DNA of 64,000 nt from Rhodospirillales bacterium (GCA_016699855.1 CP064988.1:682001-746000); one strand, 5' to 3'; positions 10,564 through 20,128 are shown, counted from the stretch's first letter. Numbers and translations are program-made. Notes: generated from the letters alone by a model not told the origin.

Positions 10564-12170
10564 ATGGCCGCGAACGAATACGACTACATTATCGTCGGCG
10601 CCGGCAGCGCGGGCTGCACGCTGGCCTACCGCCTCGGCGAGGATCCGGCCGTCCGCGTGCTGGTGCTGGAGGCCGGCAAGGCGGACAATAACATGTTCAT
10701 CCACATGCCGGCCGGCGTCGTAAACCTGGCCGGCAAGGGCCTGTTCAACTGGGGCTACCAGACCGAGCCGCAGATCCACTGCGACGGGCGGCGCATGTAC
10801 TGGCCGCGCGGCAAGACCTTGGGCGGCTCGTCGTCCATCAACGCGATGCTCTACATCCGCGGCCACGCCTGGGACTACGACCACTGGCGCCAGCTCGGCA
10901 ACGCCGGCTGGAGCTACGCCGACGTCCTGCCCTACTTCAAGAGGGCGCAGAACAACGAGCGCGGCGCCGACGAATTCCACGGCGTCGGCGGGCCCCTCAA
11001 CGTCGCCGACCAGGTGTCTCCGGCGAAGATCAACGCCGCCTTCCTCGCAGCCTGCGAGCAGGCCGGACATAGACGCACCCGTGACTTCAATGGCGCGTCG
11101 CAGGACGGGGTCGGCCAGTACCAGGTGACCCAGAAGGGCGGCAAGCGCTTCAGCGCCGCCGTCGCCTATCTGCGGCCGGCGATGGCGCGCGGCAACGCCA
11201 CCGTGCTGACCGACGCGATCACCGCCCGGGCGGTGGTCGAGAAAGGCCGCGCCACCGGAGTCGCGTACCGCAAGGACGGAAAAGACGAGACCGCGCGCGC
11301 TTCGCGCGAGGTCATCCTGAGCGGCGGCGCCATCAACTCGCCGCAGACGCTGATGCTGTCGGGTGTCGGCCCCGCCGAGCACCTGCGCGCCATGGGCATT
11401 GACGTCGCCGCCGACGTGCCCGGCGTCGGCGGCAACCTGCAGGACCACCTCGACGCGGCAACGCTCTACCACTGCAAGACGCGCGACACCTACGACACCG
11501 CCAACGAGCTGGTGACGCTGGCCAAGCACCTGTTCGCCAAGACCGGCCCGGGCACCTCCTGCATCGCCGAGACCGGCGGCTTCTTCGATCGGCCGACGGA
11601 TTGGCAGCGCCTGACATCCAGCTCCATTTCATCCCCGCCTTCGTCATCGACCACGGCAAGACGAAGATGAAGACCAACGGCATGACGTTGCACGTCTGCC
11701 TGCTGCGGCCCGGGAGCCGCGGCACGATCCGGCTCAAGAGCGCCGATCCCCTGGCGCACCCCGCCATCGACGCCAACTACCTTTCGGCGCCGGGCGACCT
11801 CGACGCGCTCGTGAAGGGTACGCGGATGGCACGGGAGATCTTCGCGCAGAAGGCGATGGACCCGTACCGCGGCGAGGAGATGGAGCCGGGCTCGGCCAAG
11901 GTCTCGGATGTCGACCTCGCGGCCTGGGTGCGCGCCCGCAGCGAGACCATCTACCATCCCGTCGGCACCTGCCGGATGGGGCCGGACTCCGACGCCTCCG
12001 CGGTCGTCGATCCGTCGCTGCGCGTGCGCGGCGTCGAGCGCCTGCGCGTGGTCGACGCCTCCGTCATGCCGACCCTGATCGGCGGCAACACCAACGCGCC
12101 GACCATCATGATCGCCGAGCGCGCCGCCGACCTCATCAAGGGCGCGGAGTCCATGGCGCGCGCTGCGTAG
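10564..12170 (+). pseudogene. GMC oxidoreductase (choline dehydrogenase-like), frameshifted
   Basis: GMC-family flavin alcohol dehydrogenase split between two frames; corrected length about 535 residues. The N-part carries the dinucleotide fold EYDYIIVGAGSAGCTLAYRL and signature WPRGKTLGGSSSINAMLYIR. It loses frame after GGFFDRPTD at about 11601. The C-part resumes at AAPDIQLHFIPAFVIDHGKT and ends with the catalytic-base region YHPVGTCRMG and NTNAPTIMIAERAADLI. One additional base near 11599-11603 (for example a third T) would rejoin them. Members oxidise primary alcohols such as choline or polyethylene glycol. It may be a base-call error, since both halves keep conserved residues. Confidence 0.82.
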
Positions 12171-12187
12171 GCGCCAGGACCGCCGGC

Positions 12188-12463
12188 ATGGCGTCCCACG
12201 AGGCGATGACGTCCGCGCGCTCCCGGACCGTGGCGGCGGCACTCGTCGCCGGCGGCGCGCTCGGCGGCGTCGGCGTCCCGGCGTTCCTGCTCTCGAGCGG
12301 GACGCGGACGGTCGAGCTCGCGCCGGGCGTCGACGCCCTCGTCGTCTGCGGGGCCGCGATCTTCATCGTCGACGCCGTGCTGGCCTGGTACTTCTGGCGG
12401 CGCGCGCGGGCGATCGCGGCGACAGAACCGCCGTCGGACGACGGGCCGGTCACGCGCGGATAG
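12188..12463 (+). CDS. small two-helix membrane protein
   Basis: Unrecognised 91-residue protein. Two hydrophobic stretches are visible: about residues 14-36 (TVAAALVAGGALGGVGVPAF) and about 48-68 (VDALVVCGAAIFIVDAVLAW), followed by a basic cytoplasmic segment RRARA. It starts 17 bp after the GMC gene stop. No ribosome site is obvious, so it may be translated by coupling or may not be a true gene. Confidence 0.5.
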   Translation: MASHEAMTSARSRTVAAALVAGGALGGVGVPAFLLSSGTRTVELAPGVDALVVCGAAIFIVDAVLAWYFWRRARAIAATEPPSDDGPVTRG

Positions 12464-12518
12464 GCCGGCCGGCTTTCGCGTGCCATAGTCGCGGTCCACC
12501 GCGCATCGGGAGTGGATC

Positions 12519-13037
12519 ATGCGGACGTATCTCGCGGCGGTGGCGGCCCTCGCCGCCACAGCCCTTGCCGGCTGCTACGACACCGGCCAGCGCGTGCTCG
12601 AACGCGGCCAGGACGTCGCGCTGCCGGCCGGCACCTACCACTGCGTCAACACCGACAAGGGCGAGACGTCGACCGCCGTGGTCTCCGCCCCCGTCAACGT
12701 CGGCGGCGAGGTGGTACAGGACGCGCGGCTCGACAAGAGCGCCTACCGGCTGCGGCTCGAATCGTCGAACGGAGGCCTGATCATCGTCGAGGCCGACGAG
12801 GCCGGCCGCATCTACCACATGTTCCTGAAGCGCGACCCCGAAGGGGCGTTCGGCATACTGGTGCCGGACGACCGCGCGCGCCTCGAGGCGCTGGCGCGGC
12901 GGACCGGCGTGACGCTGTCGCAGGCGCAGTTCGGTCCCGGCAAGCCCGGCGGCGCGCCCGACAACCTGCGCGCGTTCCTGCGGGCCCACACCGAGGCCGA
13001 TCTCAAGCGCACCGCGACCTGCGTCAGGCGCGCTTGA
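12519..13037 (+). CDS. putative lipoprotein
   Basis: A 172-residue protein beginning MRTYLAAVAALAATALAGCY, where LAGC is a lipobox, so the mature N-terminus is probably lipidated Cys 19. The rest is a soluble domain without recognised family motifs; it contains one other Cys pair-like position (YHCVN, ATCVRR) that could form a disulfide in the periplasm. The ATG follows GGGAGTGGATC. Function unknown. Confidence 0.65.
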   Translation: MRTYLAAVAALAATALAGCYDTGQRVLERGQDVALPAGTYHCVNTDKGETSTAVVSAPVNVGGEVVQDARLDKSAYRLRLESSNGGLIIVEADEAGRIYHMFLKRDPEGAFGILVPDDRARLEALARRTGVTLSQAQFGPGKPGGAPDNLRAFLRAHTEADLKRTATCVRRA

Positions 13038-13142
13038 ATCGGGCGCGCTAGAGTTTCGCTAACGATATCCCGACAAATGCTCTTTTGACCCCATCCGGGG
13101 TCGCGACCATGTTCCGGCGGCGAGACAAGCCGGAGACCCGTC

Positions 13143-13997
13143 ATGGACGCCCTGACCGTCCCTTCCCCGACCGCGAACGCCGCCCTCGACGGCGTCGTGG
13201 CGCCGATCAACTACCTCGTTCCGGGCGCCGACAAGCCGTTCAGCTACACCTACGAACCGCCGCCGGGCACGCCGTGGCGCAACACCGTGTACGCGCCGTT
13301 CCCTATGGCCGTGCGGGACGCCCGCGCGCTGGCCGCGGCGCCGACCCTGGACGACGCCGGCTTCACCTTGGTGGGCCACGACAGCGCCGTGCGGGACTTC
13401 CACGACGAGGCCGGGCGGCGCGCGGCCTACGATCCCGAGGTCGAGCGCCTGGTCGCGGCGCTGACCGGCGCGGCGAAGGTCGTGGTGTTCGACCACACCC
13501 TGCGCGACGGCCGCCTCCAGGCCCGCGCCGCCGACGGCGTGCGCGAGCCGGTCAAGCGGGCCCACAACGACTACACGCCGCGCTCCGCGCCGCAACGCGT
13601 GCGCGACATCCTGTCCGCGGAGGAGGCCGGGCGACGGCTGCGCGACCGCTACGCCATCGTCAACGTCTGGCGTCCGATCGGCGGCGTGGTCGAGGAATCG
13701 CCGCTCGCCATCGCCGACGCCCGCTCGGTCGCGTTCGATGATTTCGTCGCGTCGGACCTCATCTACCGCGACCGCCGCGGCGAGACGTACGGCGTGCGGC
13801 ATAACCCGGCGCACCGATGGTACCACTATCCGTCGATGCGGCCCGACGAGGCGCTGGTGTTCAAGTGCTTCGACTCGGCCGAGGACGGGCGCGCGCGCTG
13901 GACCGCGCACGCCGCCTTCGACGATCCGACGACGTCGCCAAGCGCCGCGCCCCGCCGCAGCGTCGAGACGCGCACGCTCGCCTTCTGGGAACCCTGA
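13143..13997 (+). CDS. CmcJ/NvfI-like oxygenase family protein
   Basis: A 284-residue protein of the CmcJ/AsaB/GA4-desaturase-like family, relatives of Fe(II)/2-oxoglutarate oxygenases. Recognisable parts are TYEPPPGTPWRNTVYAPFPM near residue 40, VFDHTLRDG, VKRAHNDYTPRSAPQRVRDI, YAIVNVWRPIGGVVEESPLA, and the C-terminal WYHYPSMRPDEALVFKCFDS with AHAAFDDPTTSPSAAPRRSV. The HNDYT His/Asp pair is the likely metal ligand set. It stands alone between a lipoprotein and a convergent TRAP operon, with no biosynthetic cluster near it. The substrate is unknown. Confidence 0.82.
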   Translation: MDALTVPSPTANAALDGVVAPINYLVPGADKPFSYTYEPPPGTPWRNTVYAPFPMAVRDARALAAAPTLDDAGFTLVGHDSAVRDFHDEAGRRAAYDPEVERLVAALTGAAKVVVFDHTLRDGRLQARAADGVREPVKRAHNDYTPRSAPQRVRDILSAEEAGRRLRDRYAIVNVWRPIGGVVEESPLAIADARSVAFDDFVASDLIYRDRRGETYGVRHNPAHRWYHYPSMRPDEALVFKCFDSAEDGRARWTAHAAFDDPTTSPSAAPRRSVETRTLAFWEP

Positions 13998-14012
13998 CCG
14001 CCGCGGCCGCGG

Positions 14013-15281
14013 TCAGAACTTGCCGGTGACGAGGTACATCGCGATCCACGGCTGCCAGACGACCAGCGCCAGGCACCCGAGCATGATCAGGATGAACGGA
14101 ATCGCCGCTCGGCACAGCAGGCCGAACTTCTGCTTGAAGGCGCTCATCGCGACGATCAGGTTCAGACCGACCGGCGGCGTCAGGTAGCCGATCTCGAGGT
14201 TGAGGATCATGATCAGCCCGAACACGACCTTGTCGTAGCCGTAGGCGGCGGCGAGCGGCGCCAGCAGCGGCCCCAGCACGAGGATCGCCTCGCCGGTCGT
14301 CATCAGGCAGCCGACGATCAGCAGCAGGACGTTGACGATCAGCATGAAGGCGAGAGGGCTCGATATGTACTGCTGGACCAGCGCGACCATCGACTGCGGC
14401 ACGTGGTGCTCGATCAGGATGATGTTGAGGCTGAGGGCGACGGCGAGCACCGGGAACAGCGATCCGCCAAGCTTCGATGCGTCCAGCACGACCTTGTAGA
14501 AGTCGCCGAGCTTGAGCTCCTTGTGGATGAAGATCTCGACGACCATCGCGTAGGCCAGCGCGACCGCCGCCGCCTCGGTCGCGGTGAACCAGCCGGAATA
14601 GATGCCGCCCAGCAGTATCACCGGCATCATGAACGCCCAGATGCCGCGGGCGCAGGCGGTCTTGAAGTCCTGGAAGTCGAAGCGCCGCGACGGCATCGCG
14701 CGGTTGTGCCAGACGGCGTAGATCGAGAGCGCGATCGTGAGCAGCAAGCCCGGTCCGAAGCCGGCGGCGAACAGGTCGGTGATCGAGGTCTCGGTCACCA
14801 GCCCGTAGATGATCATCGGGATCGACGGCGGGATGATGATGCCCAGCGTGCCGCCGGACATGATGGCGCCCATCGTGAACTTGATGTCGTAGCCGGCCTG
14901 GCGCATCGCGGGGTACATCACCGAACCGACCGCCAGCATGGTGACGATCGAGGAGCCGGAGATCGCCGCGAACACGGCGCACGACAGGATGCACGCGACG
15001 GCGAGGCCGCCGGGCAGCGGCCGCGTGACCGCCTCGAGGATCGCGATCAGGCGCTGCGCGATCGAGCCGCGCGTCATGACGTTGCCGCAGAGGATGAAGA
15101 GCGGGATCGACAGGATGACCTCCTTGTCGATGCCGACCCACATGTCCTCTACGATGTAGTCGAGTTGGCCGCGGCCCCACACCATGTGGATGTAGGCCGC
15201 GACGCACAGCAGGATCACCAGCAGCGGCTGGCGCAGCACCAGCAGCAGGACGATCAGCGCCAGCAGCAGGAACGTGGTCAT
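14013..15281 (-). CDS. TRAP transporter large permease (DctM)
   Basis: The 12-helix membrane subunit (422 residues) of a TRAP transporter that imports organic acids with Na+. It begins MTTFLLLALIVLLLVLRQPL and contains the DctM marks IPLFILCGNVMTRGSIAQRL, AISGSSIVTMLAVGSVMYPA, GTLGIIIPPSIPMIIYG and EIGYLTPPVGLNL. Its start overlaps the small-permease stop by 4 bp, so the two are translationally coupled. It belongs to the operon that starts with the two DctP genes at 18036. The frame is open upstream, but the overlap start fits the family. Confidence 0.92.
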   Translation of the reverse strand: MTTFLLLALIVLLLVLRQPLLVILLCVAAYIHMVWGRGQLDYIVEDMWVGIDKEVILSIPLFILCGNVMTRGSIAQRLIAILEAVTRPLPGGLAVACILSCAVFAAISGSSIVTMLAVGSVMYPAMRQAGYDIKFTMGAIMSGGTLGIIIPPSIPMIIYGLVTETSITDLFAAGFGPGLLLTIALSIYAVWHNRAMPSRRFDFQDFKTACARGIWAFMMPVILLGGIYSGWFTATEAAAVALAYAMVVEIFIHKELKLGDFYKVVLDASKLGGSLFPVLAVALSLNIILIEHHVPQSMVALVQQYISSPLAFMLIVNVLLLIVGCLMTTGEAILVLGPLLAPLAAAYGYDKVVFGLIMILNLEIGYLTPPVGLNLIVAMSAFKQKFGLLCRAAIPFILIMLGCLALVVWQPWIAMYLVTGKF

Positions 15282-15862
15282 TCCTGGAACTCCGGCGGCT
15301 TGGGCCGGACGCCCGGCCAGGCGGCGAACACGAGGTAGCGCAGCGCCGCCGACAGGAAGCCGAGCGGAATCGCCATCTGGATCGGCCAGACCACCCAGTC
15401 GAGCACGGGCGTGCGCAGGTTGGCCGCGTAGGTCGACTGGATGAAGACGAACCCGAACCAGACGAAACCCAGCAGAAATATCCCCGTCAGGAGGTCGGCG
15501 ATCCGGTCCATCGCCGGTCCGAGGCGCGCCGGTATCCAGTTGAACGCGACCCTTGGCACGAGGTGGCTGCCGGTCGCGGTCGCGATGCCGACGCCCAGGA
15601 ACGCGCCGATCACCAGCGCGAAGATCGCCAGCCGCTGGGCGGCGAAGATGCCCGTCGGACCGATATCGACGTTTATGAGCCGGAAGAACGGCCCGACGAT
15701 CTCGCGCCCGAACACGTCGAGCACCATGATGATCGCGATGAACGAGAAAGCGGCGACGGCGATCCAGCATTCGAGCCTGTGCCAGCCGTCGATGATCCGG
15801 CGGATGCCTTCGGGCGCGTCCGCCGCGCCCGGCGCATCGCGCTCTGATGCCGGTGTGTTCAT
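15278..15862 (-). CDS. TRAP transporter small permease (DctQ)
   Basis: The four-helix small membrane subunit, 194 residues. Hydrophobic segments include CWIAVAAFSFIAIIMVLDVF (with the conserved R/E following: GREIVGPF), LAIFALVIGAFLGVGIATAT, LLTGIFLLGFVWFGFVFIQS and IQMAIPLGFLSAALRYLVF. The last is the usual DctQ end. It lies between DctP and DctM and overlaps DctM by 4 bp. The N-terminal 30 residues are Ala/Asp-rich and variable. Confidence 0.9.
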   Translation of the reverse strand: MNTPASERDAPGAADAPEGIRRIIDGWHRLECWIAVAAFSFIAIIMVLDVFGREIVGPFFRLINVDIGPTGIFAAQRLAIFALVIGAFLGVGIATATGSHLVPRVAFNWIPARLGPAMDRIADLLTGIFLLGFVWFGFVFIQSTYAANLRTPVLDWVVWPIQMAIPLGFLSAALRYLVFAAWPGVRPKPPEFQE

Positions 15863-15939
15863 ATCCCCCCGCCGCGCTCCGGACGCGCAGGCGCGCGCCC
15901 GGTCCCGTCAGTTCCCGATGATACCCCGCGCCGCCCCGA

Positions 15940-16953
15940 TCAGGCGCCGCAGGCCTTCTTGCCGTCTTCCATCAGCTTGAAGAACTTGTCCGAGTCGCCG
16001 CCGACGGACTTCACGATCTGCGGCCATGCCGGCTCGACCGCCTTCTGCCACACCAGCCGCTCCGCCGGCGTCAGCGTCACGATCTGGCCGCCGGCCTTCA
16101 GGTGCATGCCGAGGATCGTCTCCTCGAAGCCGCGGATCTCGCCGCGGAGCTGCGATCCGGGGCGGCGGTCGACGGCGCGCTGCAGCGCGTTGCGCTGGTC
16201 GGCCGTCATCTTGTCGTAGACGCCCTTCGCGATCACCACCACGCCGCCGGCGTCGTAGTGGTTGGTCCGGGTGTAGACCGGGGCGATCTTGCCGAGCCCG
16301 GACGGCACGTAGAAGGTCACGGGCGCGTCCGACACGTCGACGAGGCCGGTCTGGTGCGCCGACGACCATTCGGTGATGCCGATCGGGTTGGGGTTGGCGC
16401 CGAGCGCCGTCCAGAACGCCGCCGCCGTCTTGGTCGGCGCCGAACGCGCCTTGAGCCCCTTGACCTCGGCGGGGGTCTTGAACGCCTTCTTGCCGACGAT
16501 GCTGCCGGAGCCGACATGGGTCCAGCCGAGGAACACCACGCCCTTCTGGGCCAGGGCGTTCCGGGTGTAGTTCGTCAGGTGGTTGTCGTAGACGCAGTCC
16601 TGCTGCTTGGCGCTCGTGAAGTAGAACGGCAGCCCCGTCAGCGACAGCTCGGGCACCAAGAGCGCCGCGGCGGCGACCGAGAAGCCTCCCATGTCGATGC
16701 GGCCGCGCGCGACCTGCTGCATCGTGTCCTGCTCGTTGCCGAGCTGGGCGTTGATGAAGGGCACGATCTTCATCGCGCTCTTGCTCTCCTCGTCGAGATC
16801 CTTGGCGAAGCGGTCGAGCTGCATCACCCAGGGCGTGTTCGGCGGCGCGCCGGTCGTGTAGCGGAACTCGGCCGCCTTCTGCTGCGCCGAAGCGCCGCCG
16901 GTGGCGGCCGCCGCCACGACGGCCAGCGCCGCCAGCGTGATCGATCCTCTCAT
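15940..16953 (-). CDS. TRAP substrate-binding protein (DctP), copy next to DctQ
   Basis: Periplasmic TRAP receptor of 337 residues with a signal peptide (MRGSITLAALAVVAAAATGG) cleaved near SAQQ. FRYTTGAPPNTPWVMQLDRF starts the mature domain, QLGNEQDTMQQVARGRIDMG is the first lobe signature, and KGLKARSAPTKTAAAFWTAL holds the conserved substrate-binding Arg. ITEWSSAHQTGLVDVSDAPV completes lobe two. It is clearly homologous to the next upstream gene (17014-18036), sharing whole blocks. Thus one membrane pair has two receptors. The ligand is unknown, likely a carboxylate. Confidence 0.9.
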   Translation of the reverse strand: MRGSITLAALAVVAAAATGGASAQQKAAEFRYTTGAPPNTPWVMQLDRFAKDLDEESKSAMKIVPFINAQLGNEQDTMQQVARGRIDMGGFSVAAAALLVPELSLTGLPFYFTSAKQQDCVYDNHLTNYTRNALAQKGVVFLGWTHVGSGSIVGKKAFKTPAEVKGLKARSAPTKTAAAFWTALGANPNPIGITEWSSAHQTGLVDVSDAPVTFYVPSGLGKIAPVYTRTNHYDAGGVVVIAKGVYDKMTADQRNALQRAVDRRPGSQLRGEIRGFEETILGMHLKAGGQIVTLTPAERLVWQKAVEPAWPQIVKSVGGDSDKFFKLMEDGKKACGA

Positions 16954-17013
16954 CGTCGTCTCCTCCCTTGAATTACCCTCTGCGGGGCGTTCCGAACTCC
17001 GGCCGGCGCCGAA

Positions 17014-18036
17014 TCAGGCCGGCTTCGCGCAAGCCTTGCGCCCGGCTTCCATAAGCTTGAAGAACTTGTCGCCCTCCGGGCCCATCTCCTTGACCATCGC
17101 CGGCCACGCCGGCTCGAGCGCCTTGCGCCACAACTCGCGCTGCGCCGGCGTCACGGTGGCGATCGTGCCGCCCGCCTTCACGTGCATGCCGCGCAACGCC
17201 TCCTCGAAGCCGCGGATCTCCTTGCGGAGTAGCTCGGCCGGGCGCCGCGCGACGGCGCGGTCGAGCATCGCGCGCTGGTCGGACGGCAGCTTGTCGTACA
17301 CCGCCTTGTTCATCAGCACGATGCCCGGCGCGTCCGACAACTCGACCCGGGTGAGCACCGGCGCCACCTTGGCGAGACCGGACGGCAGATAGAACGTGAC
17401 CACCGTGGCGTTGACGTCCACGAGTCCGGTCTGGAAGGCCGACGCGATCTCGGTGATGCCGATCGGCGTGGGATTGGCGCCCAGCGTCGTCCACATCATG
17501 GCCGACACTTTGTTGCTCGCCGCCGCCGCCTTGAGCCCCTTGACGTCGGTCGGCGTCAGGAACGCCTTCTTGCCGACGATGTCGCCGGTGCCGACCTCGG
17601 TCCAACCGAGGAACTTCACGCCGCGCTTCGCCAGCGCCTCGGCGACCGGCCCGGCCATGTGCTTGTCGAGCACGCAGTCCTGCTCGGCGATGCTCTGGAA
17701 GTAGAACGGCATGCCGAGAAGCGCCAGCTCCGGCGCCACCAGCGCCACGGCGCCGTTGCTGAACCCGCCCATGTCGATGCGGCCGCGCGCGACCTGCTGC
17801 ATCGTGTCCTGCTCGTTGCCGAGCTGGGCGGCGATGAACGGCATGATCTTGAGCGCGCCCTTGCTCTCCTCGGCGACGTCCTTCTCGAACCGCTCCAGCT
17901 GCGTGACCCACGGCGTCTTGGCCGGCGCGCCGGTGGTGTAGCGCAGCTCGACCGGCTTCCTCTCCTGGGCCGACGCGGGCGCCAACGACGCGGCCGCAAG
18001 CAACGCGGCGCCAAGAATCGCGATCCTCGAACCCAT
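17014..18036 (-). CDS. TRAP substrate-binding protein (DctP), upstream paralogue
   Basis: Second receptor of the same operon, 340 residues. Signal peptide MGSRIAILGAALLAAASLAP; mature start near QERKPVELRYTTGAP. It has the same blocks as its neighbour (QLGNEQDTMQQVARGRIDMG is identical), with KGLKAAAASNKVSAMMWTTL at the binding-Arg segment, where the usual Arg is replaced by Ala (KARSAP in the neighbour versus KAAAAS here). That change predicts a different ligand or altered binding. ATG 18036 follows GGAGGGAAGA and precedes the signal peptide; 18 further upstream codons are unlikely. It is the first gene of this TRAP operon. Confidence 0.88.
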   Translation of the reverse strand: MGSRIAILGAALLAAASLAPASAQERKPVELRYTTGAPAKTPWVTQLERFEKDVAEESKGALKIMPFIAAQLGNEQDTMQQVARGRIDMGGFSNGAVALVAPELALLGMPFYFQSIAEQDCVLDKHMAGPVAEALAKRGVKFLGWTEVGTGDIVGKKAFLTPTDVKGLKAAAASNKVSAMMWTTLGANPTPIGITEIASAFQTGLVDVNATVVTFYLPSGLAKVAPVLTRVELSDAPGIVLMNKAVYDKLPSDQRAMLDRAVARRPAELLRKEIRGFEEALRGMHVKAGGTIATVTPAQRELWRKALEPAWPAMVKEMGPEGDKFFKLMEAGRKACAKPA

Positions 18037-18169
18037 TCTTCCCTCCCGCAGCCGCGGCGCACTAGACGCCGGCCGTCGTTCATTGGGCACGAATGTGCCG
18101 CGCCGTCCGGGGGAAGGCGAGTGAAAAGTGAACGGCGCGTCGGAATTGGAAGGGCGCCGGTCGCCGCGC

Positions 18170-18895
18170 CTAGCCGCGCTTCTCGACCACCGCGAACCAC
18201 GGGCGGCGGCCGACGTCGAGGAGGCGGCCGGAACCGTTCACGGGATAGACGGACATCGTCACGCCGTCGCGCACGTTGCCGCCGACGGCGCGCAACTGGC
18301 CGCCTCCGGCGTTGTCGATGACGACATCGCAATGCGCCACCTCCCGGTCCACGGCGGCCCGCAGCGCGCGCGCGTCGCGCCTGCCGTTGGCGCGGACGCC
18401 GGCGCAGACGAGATCGCCGGATTTGGGCGTGTAGTCGCGCCAGTCGTGGACACGGAACGCGCCGCCACGCCCTTGGATCTGGGCGTCGAGCAGCACCGCG
18501 AGGAAACCGGCATGGCGTCCGTTCGGCGGCAGGTCGCGCGGCGAGACGCCGCCCTCGCGCATCGTCCACGACACGAACGCGCCCGACCACGGTCGGTCGG
18601 TGTTGCGGCCGTTCCATTCCGGATGACCGGCGACGCGCCAGTAGTCACCGATCCGCGACGCCAGCGGCTCGTGCGTCTCGTGCACGCCGCCATCGCGGCT
18701 CGCGCCGCCGACATAGGAGATCACCGGCTGGCCGAACCGGCGCCATTCGCGCCATGCGGCGGCGGCCACGGGGTCGTTCGGGCCTCCAGCCTCGCGGCTG
18801 GAACCGCAGGCCGCCAACGCCGCGACCATCGCGCCGCCAACGATCAAGGCGCGGAGAATGACCGGAAGCAGCGGCCAATGTCTTGCGGGAACCAT
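18170..18895 (-). CDS. DUF2272 lipoprotein
   Basis: A 241-residue DUF2272 protein. The N-terminus has a hydrophobic segment ending in a lipobox (AALAAC), giving a lipid-anchored mature form. The body has the family features AAAAWREWRRFGQPVISYVG, RIGDYWRVAGHPEWNGR, WSGAFVSWTMREGGV and PKSGDLVCAG. The layout resembles CHAP/NlpC-like cell-wall amidases, and the Cys in DLVCAG with the later His of EVAHCDVV may be functional, but activity is unproven. It is divergent from the TRAP receptor gene at 19082 across an A+T-rich gap. Confidence 0.82.
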   Translation of the reverse strand: MVPARHWPLLPVILRALIVGGAMVAALAACGSSREAGGPNDPVAAAAWREWRRFGQPVISYVGGASRDGGVHETHEPLASRIGDYWRVAGHPEWNGRNTDRPWSGAFVSWTMREGGVSPRDLPPNGRHAGFLAVLLDAQIQGRGGAFRVHDWRDYTPKSGDLVCAGVRANGRRDARALRAAVDREVAHCDVVIDNAGGGQLRAVGGNVRDGVTMSVYPVNGSGRLLDVGRRPWFAVVEKRG

Positions 18896-19081
18896 TCGAT
18901 ATTCTTCGGATCGAGAGGACGATTTTTGTTTATTATATCACAATTACAGCATTTTATGGGCGTTATCTAAAGTGAATTAACATTCATGCAGTTGACCGTC
19001 GCGCCGACCGATGCCTACCGTCGGTCCACGGGCCTGCCAGTTCGTTGGGACGGACCCGCCACGACAATGGGAGGAAGAAGA
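18896..19081. promoter_or_regulatory. A+T-rich divergent promoter region
   Basis: Between two divergent genes the stretch 18900-18990 is strikingly A+T-rich for this genome, including TTTTTGTTTATTATATCAC and ATTTTATGGGCG. It likely contains both promoters; exact -35/-10 boxes cannot be assigned with confidence. Confidence 0.4.
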
Positions 19082-20083
19082 ATGTTCCACGCGACAAGGC
19101 GCGCCCTCGCGATCGGCGCGGCGCTGTTCGGTCTGGCGGCTCCGGCCGCGGCGCAGGAACCTTGGAAGCTCGCCTCGGCGGCCCAACCAGGCTCCGTGCT
19201 GCTCAACATCCTCGAGGAGGTGATCGCCGTCATCAACGACAACGCAGGCGGCGCCGTGAAGGTCGAGCGCCAGTTCGTCGGCAACGAGCAGGAGATGTTC
19301 CAGCAGCTCATCCGCGGCCGGCTGCAGCTCGGCGGATCGTCGCCGAGCGGCGCGGCCGTCGCGGCGCCGGACGGCATCGTCGTGAGCCTGCCCTACCTTT
19401 GGTCGTCGGACGCCGAGCGCGTCTACGTCACCGACAAGTACGCGGTGCCGGTGATGCGCAGCATCTACGCCGAGAAGGGCATCCACCTGATCCTGATGGC
19501 AGACGTCGGCTGGAACGACGTCGTGTGCAAGACGCCGTGCCTGACGCCGGCCAGCGTCAAGGGCATGAAGGCGCGCGTGGCGCCGACGCCCGCCTCGAAG
19601 CTGTTCTGGCAGAGCCTAGGCGCCAACGGCGTGCAGATGCCGCTGACCGAGCTGTGGCCCGGCCTCGAGCAGAACCTTGTGTCGGCCGCCGACCTGCCGT
19701 TCCTGTTCTATATCACGACGCCGGGCGCGCAGTCTGCGCCCCACTACGTGCACACGCGCCACCTCCACCATCCCGCGATCATCGTCGCCAACAAGGCGCT
19801 GTGGGACAAGCTGCCGGCGGCGACGCGCGAGAAGATCGAGAAGGCGATGCCGTCGCCGGCCAAGTTCCGCAAGATGGTCGACGACGACGAGAAGGTGAAG
19901 ATCGGCGAGTTCCGCAAGAAAGGCGGCCACGTCCACGAACTGACCGACGCCCAGCGCGCGGAGTGGCGCAAACTGGTCGAACCGGGCCTCCCGGACCTCG
20001 TGAAGAGCATGGGCGGGCGGGCGCAGGAGCTGTTCGACGCCATCCAAAAGGGCAGGAAGGAGTTCGCGGCGCTGCCGAAGTAG
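19082..20083 (+). CDS. TRAP substrate-binding protein (DctP), convergent copy
   Basis: TRAP receptor of 333 residues with signal peptide MFHATRRALAIGAALFGLAA cleaved near AAAQE. Key blocks: EPWKLASAAQPGSVLLNILE, VERQFVGNEQEMFQQLIRGR, KGMKARVAPTPASKLFWQSL with the binding Arg, and MPLTELWPGLEQNLVSAADL. It resembles the receptor at 22045-23046 (shared WKxASAAQPG, VERQFVG, HLHHPA) far more than the pair at 15940-18036. It is on the opposite strand from the permease genes at 20142-22006 and ends convergent to them. ATG 19082 follows GGGAGGAAGA. Confidence 0.9.
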   Translation: MFHATRRALAIGAALFGLAAPAAAQEPWKLASAAQPGSVLLNILEEVIAVINDNAGGAVKVERQFVGNEQEMFQQLIRGRLQLGGSSPSGAAVAAPDGIVVSLPYLWSSDAERVYVTDKYAVPVMRSIYAEKGIHLILMADVGWNDVVCKTPCLTPASVKGMKARVAPTPASKLFWQSLGANGVQMPLTELWPGLEQNLVSAADLPFLFYITTPGAQSAPHYVHTRHLHHPAIIVANKALWDKLPAATREKIEKAMPSPAKFRKMVDDDEKVKIGEFRKKGGHVHELTDAQRAEWRKLVEPGLPDLVKSMGGRAQELFDAIQKGRKEFAALPK

Positions 20084-20106
20084 GGCCGGGCCGACGGATA
20101 TCGGGA

Positions 20107-20128
20107 GGGCGCGTCCGTGGACGCGCCC
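20107..20128. terminator. hairpin terminator between convergent genes
   Basis: Stem GGGCGCGTCC / GGACGCGCCC (20107-20116 and 20119-20128) lies between the receptor stop (20083) and the convergent DctM stop (20142). Only a short TTCTC follows on the plus strand, so strength is uncertain; it may serve both strands. Confidence 0.5.

Noticed and set aside
8809..11529. 906-codon minus-strand frame
   Set aside because: Antisense to the Bug, monooxygenase and GMC genes; composition-driven.
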